From Alkalibacterium sp. (lineage in GTDB: Bacteria; Bacillota; Bacilli; Lactobacillales; Carnobacteriaceae_A), in contig JAFIFE010000014.1 in NCBI GenBank assembly GCA_020832185.1, forward strand, positions 1 to 64,000: 64,000 nucleotides of DNA, read 5' to 3'. Each line of letters starts with the position of its first letter. The stretch's first letter is position 1. A model generated the notes under the pieces. The model was given only the letters and a program-made list of their open reading frames with translations, made no database searches and had not been told where the DNA came from. Of the stretch, positions 44,312 through 52,965 are shown in pieces. The position numbers were made by a program, and so were the translations under genes.

Positions 44312-45141
44312 TCGGACACCTCTACTGCGAATGCCATGTAAGACTCATGTATTGCTTTTATTTCTTTTTCGGTATATCTCAAACCGTGTCTTTTTACAAA
44401 ATTAACATCACTAGTTGAGTCGTACTCTTCTCCATCTCTTAAAAGAAACGTGTATTTCCAATCTTTATCCAAACAAGGTATAGGCAATACATACTTCTTC
44501 TCTTCCACCGTGTAGCCGTCTAACCAGGCACGAGCGAATAGATTGACTTTTCCGTTCCTGCCTCCTCCATGATAAAGCCACTTAATAATATTCAAATTTT
44601 CATCATTTAAGTCACTGTAAGCTTGACTTAGAGTCCTGTTTCTCTCCTTACACTTCTCTATCCACTCAGCAACAAAACTAGGGATAGCGGGTTTGCCAAC
44701 AATTACCTCTGTGTCGTTTTTATACCTAAAGTCCATTTCTCCATCGAGTCTGCCTTGTTCATAACCGATACTGTACTTTGCTTGACCAAAATCATCACCA
44801 AACTCAGAAAATATATTGTTTATCCAAGAGTTTCTCGAATCCTCCGGCAACTCTTTTAATCTAGAAATAACCTTTTTTCTGCTTATTTTTTCTAACTGTT
44901 TATTTTTCAACTCATTCAATTCCTCTTCAGCCTTATCCCGTTGCACTTGCACTTCTAACAATTTCTGACCCCTTTCAAGTGCAATCTCAGAGTAGTTCTC
45001 CGGTTCGTCTAGTTGGTCGATTAAATCAAAAATTTTATCAAAGTTTGATTTATGAATATATGAATGGTCGTGACCTCCATATGATCTATAGTCAGTGATT
45101 AATTTTGAAAATTCTTTTTTCAACTCTCGTTTATCCATCAT
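44308..45141 (-). CDS. DUF1642-like phage protein
   Basis: A 277-aa protein whose C-terminal half has the DUF1642 pattern: PAIPSFVAEWIEKCKERNRTL, then a Trp-containing region and FARAWLDGYTVEEKKYVLPIP, the last being diagnostic. The N-terminal half is helical (coiled coil about 55-95). The family occurs almost only in Lactobacillales and Listeria phages; its function is unknown. It is coupled by ATGA to the genes on both sides. Confidence 0.75.
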   Translation of the reverse strand: MMDKRELKKEFSKLITDYRSYGGHDHSYIHKSNFDKIFDLIDQLDEPENYSEIALERGQKLLEVQVQRDKAEEELNELKNKQLEKISRKKVISRLKELPEDSRNSWINNIFSEFGDDFGQAKYSIGYEQGRLDGEMDFRYKNDTEVIVGKPAIPSFVAEWIEKCKERNRTLSQAYSDLNDENLNIIKWLYHGGGRNGKVNLFARAWLDGYTVEEKKYVLPIPCLDKDWKYTFLLRDGEEYDSTSDVNFVKRHGLRYTEKEIKAIHESYMAFAVEVSE

Positions 45142-45536
45142 TCTTCCCCCTTAATCAATTCCCCTTCTTCTAAAAAGAAGAGGTCCTCTAATTCGCGGAT
45201 TTCATCTTTAGTAAACCGTATATAACCCTCCATTTTACGGCTGAAACTATGTTCTGATACATTTAGGACCTCTCCTAATTCTTTAAGAGTGTACCCACGC
45301 TCTTCTTTTTTTTGCTTCAACTTGGCTAGATTCGCTGTATTAATGCGTTTGTGTCCGTCACTTATATCAACTACTCTGATTCCTCTTTTAGTACGGTTAC
45401 GATAGACCTGTGATGTGTAGAAATGAACGGTACTCGGTTTGACCCCTAACTCGTAGCCTATCTCTTCTAAGGTCCCTGTCATGACCAGTTCATCATGTTT
45501 GTTATAGTATGCAAACTCTCTATCCTCTAAAGCCAT
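45138..45536 (-). CDS. Phage HTH protein (132 aa)
   Basis: Two HTH-like segments are visible: MTGTLEEIGYELGVKPSTVHFYTS (about 20-43) and YTLKELGEVLNVSEHSFSRKMEG (about 82-104). The tail is acidic. It is probably a DNA-binding regulator of phage genes. It lies next to another XRE-like gene in the early operon. Confidence 0.65.
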   Translation of the reverse strand: MALEDREFAYYNKHDELVMTGTLEEIGYELGVKPSTVHFYTSQVYRNRTKRGIRVVDISDGHKRINTANLAKLKQKKEERGYTLKELGEVLNVSEHSFSRKMEGYIRFTKDEIRELEDLFFLEEGELIKGEE

Positions 45537-45540
45537 TGAC

Positions 45541-45960
45541 CTACGCCTGCCTTTCTCTTCGGTTCAGCAACAGATCGTCTTTCTTAACGTTAAATATCCG
45601 AACCAGTAGTTCAAATTGTGAGTTTTTCATTTGTACCAGGTTCTTTTCAATCCGATTGTATTGAGAGGTACTCATCTTAAGTAATTCAGCCATCTGATAA
45701 AGCGGGATGTTCTTCTCTTTTCTCAGCTGATAGATGGCGTCTGTATCAATGAACCGCCAAGGCAGTAACCGGTCACCAGGTACTGGATCTGCTTTGCGTT
45801 TGTACAACTCTGTTTCCGGTTCAGGTTCCATTTCTGCTTTACCCGTTGCCAGCAGTCTAAGTTCCTTAATTTCATCACTGTCTTTCGAGTAATTTTTCAA
45901 GCTGCCTTCAGCATTCTCTAGTGATCTTAGTTTGCTGTAAAACTCTTTAGTTAATGTCAT
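45541..45960 (-). CDS. Phage XRE-type HTH protein (139 aa)
   Basis: The C-terminal part carries an XRE-like HTH (IYQLRKEKNIPLYQMAELLKMSTSQYNRIEKN), with a helical N-terminal half. The function is probably transcriptional control in the early region. Overlaps the recU start region by ATGA. Confidence 0.65.
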   Translation of the reverse strand: MTLTKEFYSKLRSLENAEGSLKNYSKDSDEIKELRLLATGKAEMEPEPETELYKRKADPVPGDRLLPWRFIDTDAIYQLRKEKNIPLYQMAELLKMSTSQYNRIEKNLVQMKNSQFELLVRIFNVKKDDLLLNRRERQA

Positions 45961-46472
45961 CTGTTTACTCCCTCCAAAAAGTCTACTAGCCCTTTTTCAG
46001 TTGATAATGTGAAATCAACCAAATCTTGTTCATTTACCGATTTCTTCTTGTCGCTGTCTTTTCGTTTCTTCCACTCTTTCCAGGGAACCGCATAGAAGCG
46101 TTTCATGTTGAAGCTGATAATGATTAATGAGATGGCTCCTAGATGATCGTGATAGGCTAAATCTTTCTCCTGTGCCGGACTGAGACGGTCAAACGCTATA
46201 TTCGTTGAATCAGTGTTCTTTGCTTCAAATACTATTGATTGACCGTTCTTCAGCGTTCCTGTGTAGTCCGGCTGTGCTTTCTTCGTGAATATCGCCTTGT
46301 ACTGTCCTTTCGTTCTGCTGATTGGCGCAATGACTCTCATCGGTTCCGGTGTCTTCTGGATGTATGCCACTCCTCTTAATTGATAGTGAGCGCAGGTCAC
46401 ATCCAGTAGGTGTTCAAATCGATCACCGTTTCGTTTTGCTTTCAGTCCTCTGTAGTTATTCGCTTTCTGCAT
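45957..46472 (-). CDS. recU: RecU-family Holliday junction resolvase
   Basis: A 171-aa nuclease of the RecU fold. It begins MQKANNYRGLKAKRNGDRFE. The catalytic cluster includes QPDYTG (Asp) and VFEAKNT (Glu and Lys), matching the PD-(D/E)xK pattern. It resolves branched DNA made by phage recombination before packaging. Start at 46472 is supported by AAGGAG 7 bp upstream; the frame is open further but runs into the MazG-like gene. Confidence 0.85.
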   Translation of the reverse strand: MQKANNYRGLKAKRNGDRFEHLLDVTCAHYQLRGVAYIQKTPEPMRVIAPISRTKGQYKAIFTKKAQPDYTGTLKNGQSIVFEAKNTDSTNIAFDRLSPAQEKDLAYHDHLGAISLIIISFNMKRFYAVPWKEWKKRKDSDKKKSVNEQDLVDFTLSTEKGLVDFLEGVNR

Positions 46473-47019
46473 TGGTTGCTCCTTCCTCATACTCTTTACG
46501 ATTCTTAGACTTTTCGGTATCAAAACCATCAGGATAGCGTTCTTTTAATTTATCCACATTACGTTGGGCCACTTCTTCCAACGTCACATTTAAGCAAGTA
46601 GCAATGTTTGCCACATACCACATAACATCTCCTAACTCTTTAATCGTTTCGTCTCTATCTAACTCATGGTCGTGAAATACATACTTTTTAACCATGTCTG
46701 CAACTTCTCCAGCTTCTCCCGTTATACCTAAAGCGTAATTGGTCAATGCTTCTTTTTGAGTAACTTGGTTATTCGCTGTTCTGTCCGCCTCGTTTTGATA
46801 TTGTTTTAAAGTTAATTCATTCAAATTCGTTTCCTCCTCAACTTTCGTAATTTCATTGACTCCAAAACCAAATTGAAATCCATCGTCAAATTTCACTATT
46901 ACTGGGTTTACTCTTTCTTTATCTATAAAAGTTACACGTCCTGTTTTCCCTACTTCAAATGGAGGATATGCTATAGATTTAACTAGTTTAACTCTGTCTC
47001 CAACCTTTAACTCATTCAT
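46456..47019 (-). CDS. KOW/SH3-like domain fused to MazG-like NTP pyrophosphohydrolase
   Basis: A 187-aa two-domain protein. Residues 1-60 are a small beta barrel (VGDRVKLVKSIAYPPFEVGKTGRVTFID). Residues 70-165 form a MazG-type all-helical pyrophosphohydrolase with metal motifs EAGEVADMVKK and KELGDVMWYVANIA. MazG enzymes hydrolyse non-canonical or alarmone-related NTPs. The N-terminal module is not usual for phage MazG proteins and may bind nucleic acid. It overlaps the recU start and the DnaD-like stop. Confidence 0.8.
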   Translation of the reverse strand: MNELKVGDRVKLVKSIAYPPFEVGKTGRVTFIDKERVNPVIVKFDDGFQFGFGVNEITKVEEETNLNELTLKQYQNEADRTANNQVTQKEALTNYALGITGEAGEVADMVKKYVFHDHELDRDETIKELGDVMWYVANIATCLNVTLEEVAQRNVDKLKERYPDGFDTEKSKNRKEYEEGATNAESE

Positions 47020-48005
47020 TCAACCGCTCCTTTCTTAGCTCGAATCCGCGCCATGCGATCTTTAAAAGCTTGCTCCTCTTCTGGAGATACCTTTTCATCT
47101 GTTTCATCTGGATTCTCTGCCCAGTCTGGTAGGGACTCCGATTTATTGTTGCTTTTGTTACTCTTCCAGTTGTTCTGTTTAGGTTTAAACTGCTTATTTC
47201 GGTTCTTCTGATACTCTCTAGCCTGATCAACGGTCTTCACGTTATTGTCGGCCCATTCTCTTAATGCTGATTCGATAAACGATAACGCTTGACCTTTCTT
47301 GACATCCTTACTGCCTGCTAATTTAACTGCAGCAGTTACGAGGTCATCATCATACTGATCGATTAAATGGTTCAGGTCTTCGTTTTGAACGAAATTTGGG
47401 AATGCCCACAGTTGTTCAAAAGAAGAAAGAGCGTTAAACTTTTCAGGTAAATTGTCGCCGCCGTCTGTAGTAGCTACTTTACTTTCCTGTCCTGTACTAT
47501 CCTGTACTATACTTTGTGTACTTCTGCCATCATTAACCGGGGTTTCTTCCTCCGATAACCTAGTTTCTTCCACCTTTACTACTTCATTAACTAAGTTAAT
47601 GTGACTAGAAATGTTTTTTTCGGTCACAATACAGTATGTTTTTTCTATTTCTACATTCTTTCTTTTCTCAGTAGCTTTCATATATCTCTTCTGTATTCCA
47701 GAGGAGGTTAATATATTGTAGGTGTCGAACATTTTCTTATTGAATAACTCTACCTCGACGCCTTTTTTAATTACTTTTGAGACCTGGTCCTCTGTAATAC
47801 CGAGCTCATCTGCTATAAAAAAGTAAAAGTCGTCATCAACTAGGATAAAGTACCCTTCATCTCTGTAAATGTTGGATAAAACACTGATTAATATCCCTAC
47901 TGCACCTTCACCACAACCTCTTAATATCTTCCTGATCTTAATATCAGATAAAAAATCAACATCGAAAGGAAAATAATCAATACCTGTTTTTCTTGGTCTT
48001 GCCAT
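47016..48005 (-). CDS. Phage replication protein (DUF4373-DnaD-like)
   Basis: A 329-aa initiator-type protein. The N-terminal Lin1244/Lin1753-like domain (about 1-115) has FPFDVDFLSDIKIRKILRGCGEGAVGILISVL and IADELGITEDQVSKVI. The C-terminal DnaD-like domain (about 195-260) includes FEQLWAFPNFVQNEDLNHLIDQY and VKKGQALSFIESALREWADN. It probably binds the phage origin and recruits the host helicase. No phage helicase loader is seen downstream. Confidence 0.82.
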   Translation of the reverse strand: MARPRKTGIDYFPFDVDFLSDIKIRKILRGCGEGAVGILISVLSNIYRDEGYFILVDDDFYFFIADELGITEDQVSKVIKKGVEVELFNKKMFDTYNILTSSGIQKRYMKATEKRKNVEIEKTYCIVTEKNISSHINLVNEVVKVEETRLSEEETPVNDGRSTQSIVQDSTGQESKVATTDGGDNLPEKFNALSSFEQLWAFPNFVQNEDLNHLIDQYDDDLVTAAVKLAGSKDVKKGQALSFIESALREWADNNVKTVDQAREYQKNRNKQFKPKQNNWKSNKSNNKSESLPDWAENPDETDEKVSPEEEQAFKDRMARIRAKKGAVE

Positions 48006-48016
48006 GCCTTCACCTC

Positions 48017-48709
48017 CTACCCTATATATACTGGCGTTCCGGTTATCTCTTGGATCTCTTTCTTAAATCGTTTCTCATCAGAATTGTTGTTCGATAAATG
48101 TAAGAGCCACACTTCTTCCAGCTGGCTCATATCGTTCGATTGAATGAAGCTCTTGACGTTCCCTAGTTCGAAGTGACTCTTGATAACCCGACGTTTTAAA
48201 AATGCGCCTACACGCTTATTTGCGACATTGTCATTTAAGATGTCGATAGCGTAATTACACTCCAGCATCAAATGAGTAATACCTGGAAACTTATACTTGA
48301 TGTAATAAGTGTCTGTTGCGAATAATATCTTGTGTCCAGATGGTGTCTGAATGAAAAAGCCTAATGGCTCTGGGACATCGTGTTGAATATCAAATGGCAA
48401 TATCGTCCAGTCGCCTACCTTGTGTTGAACTAATGCTATAAGGTCATGTGTCCGGTGGTTAGGTAGTTCTAACTCCTCTCTCGTACCTTTACTGGTAAAA
48501 ATGTCCACGCCTGTTTGCGAGAGGAGCTTGTGAGCGTGTTTTGAGTGATCGCCATGGCAATGTGATACAAGGCAGCCTTTCACTGACTGCCAGTTCACAT
48601 CACGCATCTTCCTTAAGTCGATTCCTGCTTCTATCATCAGTGATTCGTTGCCATCAGTTATGATGTAGCTGTTACCTGCGCTACTTGATCCGTATACTTG
48701 TATCTCCAT
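48017..48709 (-). CDS. MBL-fold metallohydrolase
   Basis: A 230-aa metallo-beta-lactamase fold protein. The metal-binding motif is SHCHGDHSKH at about residues 49-58, with later Asp in LFATDTYYIKYKF and candidate His in KSHFELGNV. It lies directly after recT. This order (ATPase, RecT, MBL, DnaD) recurs in Gram-positive phages, so it may be the nuclease partner of the recombination set, but that is inference. Confidence 0.82.
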   Translation of the reverse strand: MEIQVYGSSSAGNSYIITDGNESLMIEAGIDLRKMRDVNWQSVKGCLVSHCHGDHSKHAHKLLSQTGVDIFTSKGTREELELPNHRTHDLIALVQHKVGDWTILPFDIQHDVPEPLGFFIQTPSGHKILFATDTYYIKYKFPGITHLMLECNYAIDILNDNVANKRVGAFLKRRVIKSHFELGNVKSFIQSNDMSQLEEVWLLHLSNNNSDEKRFKKEIQEITGTPVYIG

Positions 48710-48711
48710 GA

Positions 48712-49458
48712 TTAAAAGTCCGGATCGCCAAATACTGTTCCTTGTTCCGGTTCAGAGTCTTCTTTGACAGGTTCAGCTGTTTTACGTGGTTTGTTTTCTT
48801 TTGGTTCAGTCGATTGTTCAAAGTCCACTACTTTTTGATTAGCGTTCTGAGTGACCTCTTCTTCTAGTTCAGCTTCGATATTTCGTGGCTGAGGGGAGGC
48901 CGGAGCTTCTTCTTCGGTGTACATAGCCCCGACATTATCTGGAAACGCCTCTCTCATCGCGTTAACAATGGCCGTTTTACGAATCATGTTCAGTGGCATT
49001 GCTTTCCAAGTTGCTTGCCCTTTACCAAACTCTTCAAGGGAGATTTTAACGACAATCGGTTTGTCTCTGTCTTTTCGGTAAACTTTAGCCCATCCACCAA
49101 TTAATTTATCTTTGCTTAACTTAACAGCGCCTTCGATTTCGACCAGGTCGTTTTCTCGTTCAACAATGATCCCTGCATCAAAGCCGTCATACAATTTATG
49201 TGATTCAGCGCGTTTCATGAAGGCTTCTTTAGAGACAATAATTTGAGCCGGTTGACTACCAAATTTCACCAGGTACGCTTCATTTAAGAACGGGTTCAGT
49301 TTTTGGTACTTGCAAAGGTTTATGAACATCACTAGTTCCTGATCTGATACTTCTCCGTTTCCACTTACCAGGTAATTCTTGACTGTAGCACCTGTTAACT
49401 TGACTGATTCCCCGTTAACCTCGAATGTTACTTCTTTTTCCATTAATTGATTAGACAT
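48712..49458 (-). CDS. RecT/Bet-family recombinase
   Basis: A 248-aa single-strand annealing protein. The core motifs are MFINLCKYQKLNPFLNEAYLVKFG, IIVSKEAFMKRAESHKLYDGFDAGI and WKAMPLNMIRKTAIVNAMREAFPD. The acidic C-terminal tail (200-248) is disordered. It anneals ssDNA in phage recombination, with SSB and the adjoining ATPase. The MBL-fold gene follows within 3 bp. Confidence 0.9.
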   Translation of the reverse strand: MSNQLMEKEVTFEVNGESVKLTGATVKNYLVSGNGEVSDQELVMFINLCKYQKLNPFLNEAYLVKFGSQPAQIIVSKEAFMKRAESHKLYDGFDAGIIVERENDLVEIEGAVKLSKDKLIGGWAKVYRKDRDKPIVVKISLEEFGKGQATWKAMPLNMIRKTAIVNAMREAFPDNVGAMYTEEEAPASPQPRNIEAELEEEVTQNANQKVVDFEQSTEPKENKPRKTAEPVKEDSEPEQGTVFGDPDF

Positions 49459-49459
49459 A

Positions 49460-51493
49460 TTAAGCCACTCCTTCTAGTGTTTTAGTTTCGATTTTAAGTT
49501 CTTGTTGCCCTTCAGTAACAATTAATTGAATCGTCTGTGCTTCTGTTTCAATCAGTTTCGTAATGCTCTCACTGTTATCAATGAAAATAGGAGCGCTGAC
49601 GCCTTCTAAACGGCTGAGCGTATTGATAATATCAAGCCCTGCGTTAATTCGTGCAGCAGTGTTCAATCCACTGGAGAACGGTACGCCCTCGACTAACGGC
49701 TCACAGACTTCTTTCAGCCCGCCATTGATCTGTTCTTCAAAGAGTTTAAACTCGACCAGGTCAAACTGATTATTAATTCTGTCTGTCAGCAGCGAAACCT
49801 TCGTTCTGACAAATTCATCCAGCAGATAGAGTTGATTCTCTAGTTCGCCGTAACGTGCGGATAATCGTTTCTCTTCAGCAATCAGTTCTTGCTTGCGTGC
49901 TTCCTGCTTCTCTACCTGCTTGAATTGATATAGGTCATCTTGAATTGATTCTTTAGCAGTTCTTAATTTAGCCAGCTCTTCTTCTTTCTCCTGCAGCTGT
50001 TCATCTGCTGACTCCTGTAGTGCTTTAATATCAGTCTTAAGTTTGTCGATTGCCATTTTGAGTGAGTTATATTTAATTGAGCTTTCAAACGGCTCTGCTT
50101 CACTTTTAATGGATTCGATATTTTCCTTAATCTCTTCGTAATCTCTCTTCAGGTCATCGCGTACTTTGACAAGCTTGTGCATGTCACTCTTAACCGTTAA
50201 TACCTTTTCTTTCTCCTGTATCTCCTCGTCTAAGCTATCTTTCGTAGCCTTTAGTTCTTTACCCTCTGCATTGATTGCTTCTAGCTTAGCGGCTTTATTT
50301 GAATTGAATTCAGCCTTCTCTTTCTCGTAGTTCTCTTTCATTTCAGCCTGTTTGTCTTCTGGATAATCCTGTCCACATAACGAGCACGTTGCTTTATGTT
50401 CATCGAATTCTGGATAGGTTTCGCCTTTGACTTGTTTAAACGAATCTCTTAATTCAGCGAGCTTAACTGTAATTGATTCACTTTCTTTTTTAGCGGACTC
50501 GATTTCCTTCATAATGGCTTGTTCTTCGCTTTCTTTATCCTTAACTGCGTTATTCGCATCCATCGCTTGATCAAACAGGACTTGCTTTTGTTCCTGGAGT
50601 TTTCCGACTGATTCATTCTGCTTGAGCTGATACTCACTTCTTGCTGTCTGCAGCTCTGCTGTTTTTGTTTGCAGCGCCGTTCTTAAATTAGTGACTCGAC
50701 CACCATTAGAGAAAGAAGCAATCTCTTTTTCCTTCGCCTGGATCTTATCTGCAAGTTCTTTCAGCTCTTTATTCAATGCGTCCTGGTCCAGTCCGCTTAA
50801 GTCTGGTAACGAACGGTCTACTTCATCAATACGGTCCGGCGTGCGGTCTAAATCTTTCTTCACGCTGCGTTTCTCTTCTGTAATGAGCTGACGTTTATCA
50901 TCGACTGAACGCCCGTCCAGAATCGCTTCTAATGGCTTTAATTCTTTCTTGCTGTCGATGACTTCCTGGTCTGTTAATTCTTCAACTAGAGAAAAGAGTA
51001 AGTCTCTGCGGTCCTTTGATTTCATTGTTTCAGCTACATATGAGACATTTGTTAACTGCTTAAATGTGTCCTCAGAGATCACTTCTTCAATCTTCTTCAT
51101 GTACTTCGCCTTAGTCGTTTTGATTCCATCAAGTCGGTATTCTGTCTGGTGTCCTTCAAATGATTCAGAATCTGAGCCACGCTTACGGGTCCACTTCTCA
51201 GTGACTGTTCTGGCCAGTTTTAAATCTGTTCCGTCAATATTTAGGACAAGTTCAACTTCTGTTTCTAAGTGATTGACCTCTTTATTATTCTTGTCTAATG
51301 GCTTCCAGGAGAAGTTTGCTGAATCGTGACTGTCTTTCCCGAACAAGGCCCATGAGAAAGCATCGAATATGGTAGACTTCCCTGTCGCATTGTCTCCGTA
51401 TACTTTCAGGTCATTCCCTGCTGCATCAAGCTTGAATTCCTTAAATCCTTTAAAGTTCCGTACTTCCATGCTTAGTAATTTGATTTGTTTCAT
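49460..51493 (-). CDS. Rad50/SbcC-like AAA ATPase
   Basis: A 677-aa SMC-like ATPase. Walker A GDNATGKST is near residue 34. Long coiled coils flank a zinc-hook motif CSLCGQDYPEDK near 380. The C-terminal lobe has the signature region VPFSSGLNTAARINAG and a Walker B-like APIFIDNSE, in which the usual catalytic Glu after Asp is Asn. No SbcD/Mre11-type nuclease is encoded nearby. It probably works with RecT in phage recombination-dependent replication. Confidence 0.87.
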   Translation of the reverse strand: MKQIKLLSMEVRNFKGFKEFKLDAAGNDLKVYGDNATGKSTIFDAFSWALFGKDSHDSANFSWKPLDKNNKEVNHLETEVELVLNIDGTDLKLARTVTEKWTRKRGSDSESFEGHQTEYRLDGIKTTKAKYMKKIEEVISEDTFKQLTNVSYVAETMKSKDRRDLLFSLVEELTDQEVIDSKKELKPLEAILDGRSVDDKRQLITEEKRSVKKDLDRTPDRIDEVDRSLPDLSGLDQDALNKELKELADKIQAKEKEIASFSNGGRVTNLRTALQTKTAELQTARSEYQLKQNESVGKLQEQKQVLFDQAMDANNAVKDKESEEQAIMKEIESAKKESESITVKLAELRDSFKQVKGETYPEFDEHKATCSLCGQDYPEDKQAEMKENYEKEKAEFNSNKAAKLEAINAEGKELKATKDSLDEEIQEKEKVLTVKSDMHKLVKVRDDLKRDYEEIKENIESIKSEAEPFESSIKYNSLKMAIDKLKTDIKALQESADEQLQEKEEELAKLRTAKESIQDDLYQFKQVEKQEARKQELIAEEKRLSARYGELENQLYLLDEFVRTKVSLLTDRINNQFDLVEFKLFEEQINGGLKEVCEPLVEGVPFSSGLNTAARINAGLDIINTLSRLEGVSAPIFIDNSESITKLIETEAQTIQLIVTEGQQELKIETKTLEGVA

Positions 51494-51520
51494 GATTAAT
51501 TGCCTCCTAATGTGATATAA

Positions 51521-51569
51521 TTAACTCAAGTATTTTTTCTCTGACACCTCTGGCAAGGTGTCTTTTTTA
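51521..51569 (+). promoter_or_regulatory. Candidate tiny plus-strand transcription module
   Basis: An extended -10 (TGATATAAT) near 51521-51529 is followed by a 7-bp stem (GACACCT / AGGTGTC) and TTTTTTA. It is antisense to the leader of the Rad50-like gene. A sequence-related module (TGTTATAAT, GACACGT/ACGTGTC, T7) lies at about 41549-41597 before arpU. Confidence 0.4.
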
Positions 51570-51764
51570 TTGCACACGTTCCTCTAATTCCCCCAGCATC
51601 ATTTCATGTAAAATGTGTTTCTCTCTGTCCATCAGTTCATAATCGCGTTCAATATCTGATCTAGCTTCTTTAGCCGTCAATCCGTTGGACATGATTCGTT
51701 TATAATCCTCAAACGCATGATTGACTAGCATGTACCGTACTTCGCCTCTTACAATCCCCTTCAT
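51567..51764 (-). CDS. Phage hypothetical protein (65 aa)
   Basis: A small helical, charged protein beginning MKGIVRGEVRYML. The ATG at 51764 overlaps the upstream stop (TAATG) and has GGAG 9-10 bp before it. No family recognised. Confidence 0.55.
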   Translation of the reverse strand: MKGIVRGEVRYMLVNHAFEDYKRIMSNGLTAKEARSDIERDYELMDREKHILHEMMLGELEERVQ

Positions 51765-51955
51765 TAATCGACACTCCAATCTGCTTTATAGGTTGCATAA
51801 GCTATAGCCATTAGCGGTAATATTAAGAATTCTCCTCCCCATGACGGGCTTAGATTTAATGCTGCACGATAGTTAACAGCGTGCTCTCTAGCTATAACTG
51901 TCAACGCTATTCCCAAGATGAGTAATATTGCTTCTTTTCTGTACTTTTTTATCAT
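51764..51955 (-). CDS. Small two-helix membrane protein (63 aa)
   Basis: A basic N-terminus is followed by two hydrophobic segments (about 8-23 and 41-57) separated by a polar loop. GAGGTG lies 8 bp before the ATG. The gene overlaps the 3' part of the HTH gene upstream by 68 bp in another frame, so confidence is moderate. Function unknown. Confidence 0.5.
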   Translation of the reverse strand: MIKKYRKEAILLILGIALTVIAREHAVNYRAALNLSPSWGGEFLILPLMAIAYATYKADWSVD

Positions 51956-52187
51956 CTGTCTTCACCTCTTTCTTTAATATGTCGCTGTAATCCACTTCAT
52001 TCTCATATACCCAGTGCTTAAAGCGCTCGATCTCAAAATCAGGTACTCTATGACCAGGGAGCTTAAGACTTCTTAAATCACCTTTTTTAATGAGTTCGTA
52101 AACGACGTTGATACTGACACTTAATATGGCGGCTGTTTCCTTCACTGTGAACAGCTGCTTTTTGATTGGTTCTGTTTCGACTGCCAT
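51888..52187 (-). CDS. Excisionase-like helix-turn-helix protein
   Basis: A 99-aa MerR/excisionase-type DNA-binding protein: LFTVKETAAILSVSINVVYELIKKGDLRSLKLPGHRVPDFEIERF is the winged HTH_17 pattern (about 11-57). The C-terminal 40 residues are polar. It lies in the early lytic operon after the antirepressor. It could be the Xis for this prophage, or a regulator. Confidence 0.7.
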   Translation of the reverse strand: MAVETEPIKKQLFTVKETAAILSVSINVVYELIKKGDLRSLKLPGHRVPDFEIERFKHWVYENEVDYSDILKKEVKTDDKKVQKRSNITHLGNSVDSYS

Positions 52188-52963
52188 TAATATGCCTCCT
52201 GTTCAATCTTGATAAATTTGTTTACAAAGTAGACTTGGCCCTTTCCGGTAACTAGTGGAGTGTAATTTGTTTCAGGTGTTCCATTGTTATGGAAGTAGGT
52301 ATTTGCTTTAAGTTCGAACAATCCCATATCCATCGCTTTTTGAGTGGGCATATTCCACGTTTTACCTTGTCTTGATGAAATGTACTTATTGTCCCTTAAC
52401 CACTGGAACAGTCTGTTTTGTCCGACATCTACACCGTTCTGTTTAAGAATCGTTGCTAATACTTTTACTGAAACAGAGTTCTGAGACACTTCTACCGTTC
52501 TGGCAAATACCACTTGCGGCTCTTGTTCTTTCAACTGGTTCTGAGCTCTTTCTTTTTCAAAGCGTTCGTTTTTCAATTGAGTAGCTAGTTGGATCAGTGT
52601 GTCTGGATTCATTAAAGCTTCTTCGATTTTAGTATCTGTTAGATATCCGCCATGTTTTCTGATTGCTGGTAAAACTTCACTTGTAACCCAGCGCTTGAAT
52701 TTCCTTGCACTCGGTAACTTTGATTTCAGGATCAAACTGTATAGGCCTGATTCGTTTATAATTGGTGTATTTTGACTTCTTCCAATGGAGTCGCGAATTG
52801 CGATTGCATCTTTGTCTTCATCATCAATATGTTTCTGTAATGCATCATTAGGGTTTTTATATCCCAAAACTTCAGCAACATCTTTCCCAACAAACCAGGG
52901 TTCATTTTTATGATCAATCATTCTCACTTCTTGTTGCTCAAATACATATGTCTTTAAATCCAT
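52187..52963 (-). CDS. Phage antirepressor (BRO-N and KilAC domains)
   Basis: A 258-aa protein. The N-terminal BRO/Bro-N domain (about 1-110) has PWFVGKDVAEVLGYKNPNDAL and FKRWVTSEVLPAIRKHGGY. A central coiled part leads to a C-terminal KilAC/ANT domain (VSVKVLATILKQNGVDVGQNRLFQWLRD). Antirepressors inactivate the repressor or compete at operators and drive lytic growth. I chose MDLKTYV at 52963 because AGGGGA has a 6-bp spacing there. Confidence 0.88.
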   Translation of the reverse strand: MDLKTYVFEQQEVRMIDHKNEPWFVGKDVAEVLGYKNPNDALQKHIDDEDKDAIAIRDSIGRSQNTPIINESGLYSLILKSKLPSARKFKRWVTSEVLPAIRKHGGYLTDTKIEEALMNPDTLIQLATQLKNERFEKERAQNQLKEQEPQVVFARTVEVSQNSVSVKVLATILKQNGVDVGQNRLFQWLRDNKYISSRQGKTWNMPTQKAMDMGLFELKANTYFHNNGTPETNYTPLVTGKGQVYFVNKFIKIEQEAY

Positions 52964-52965
52964 TG

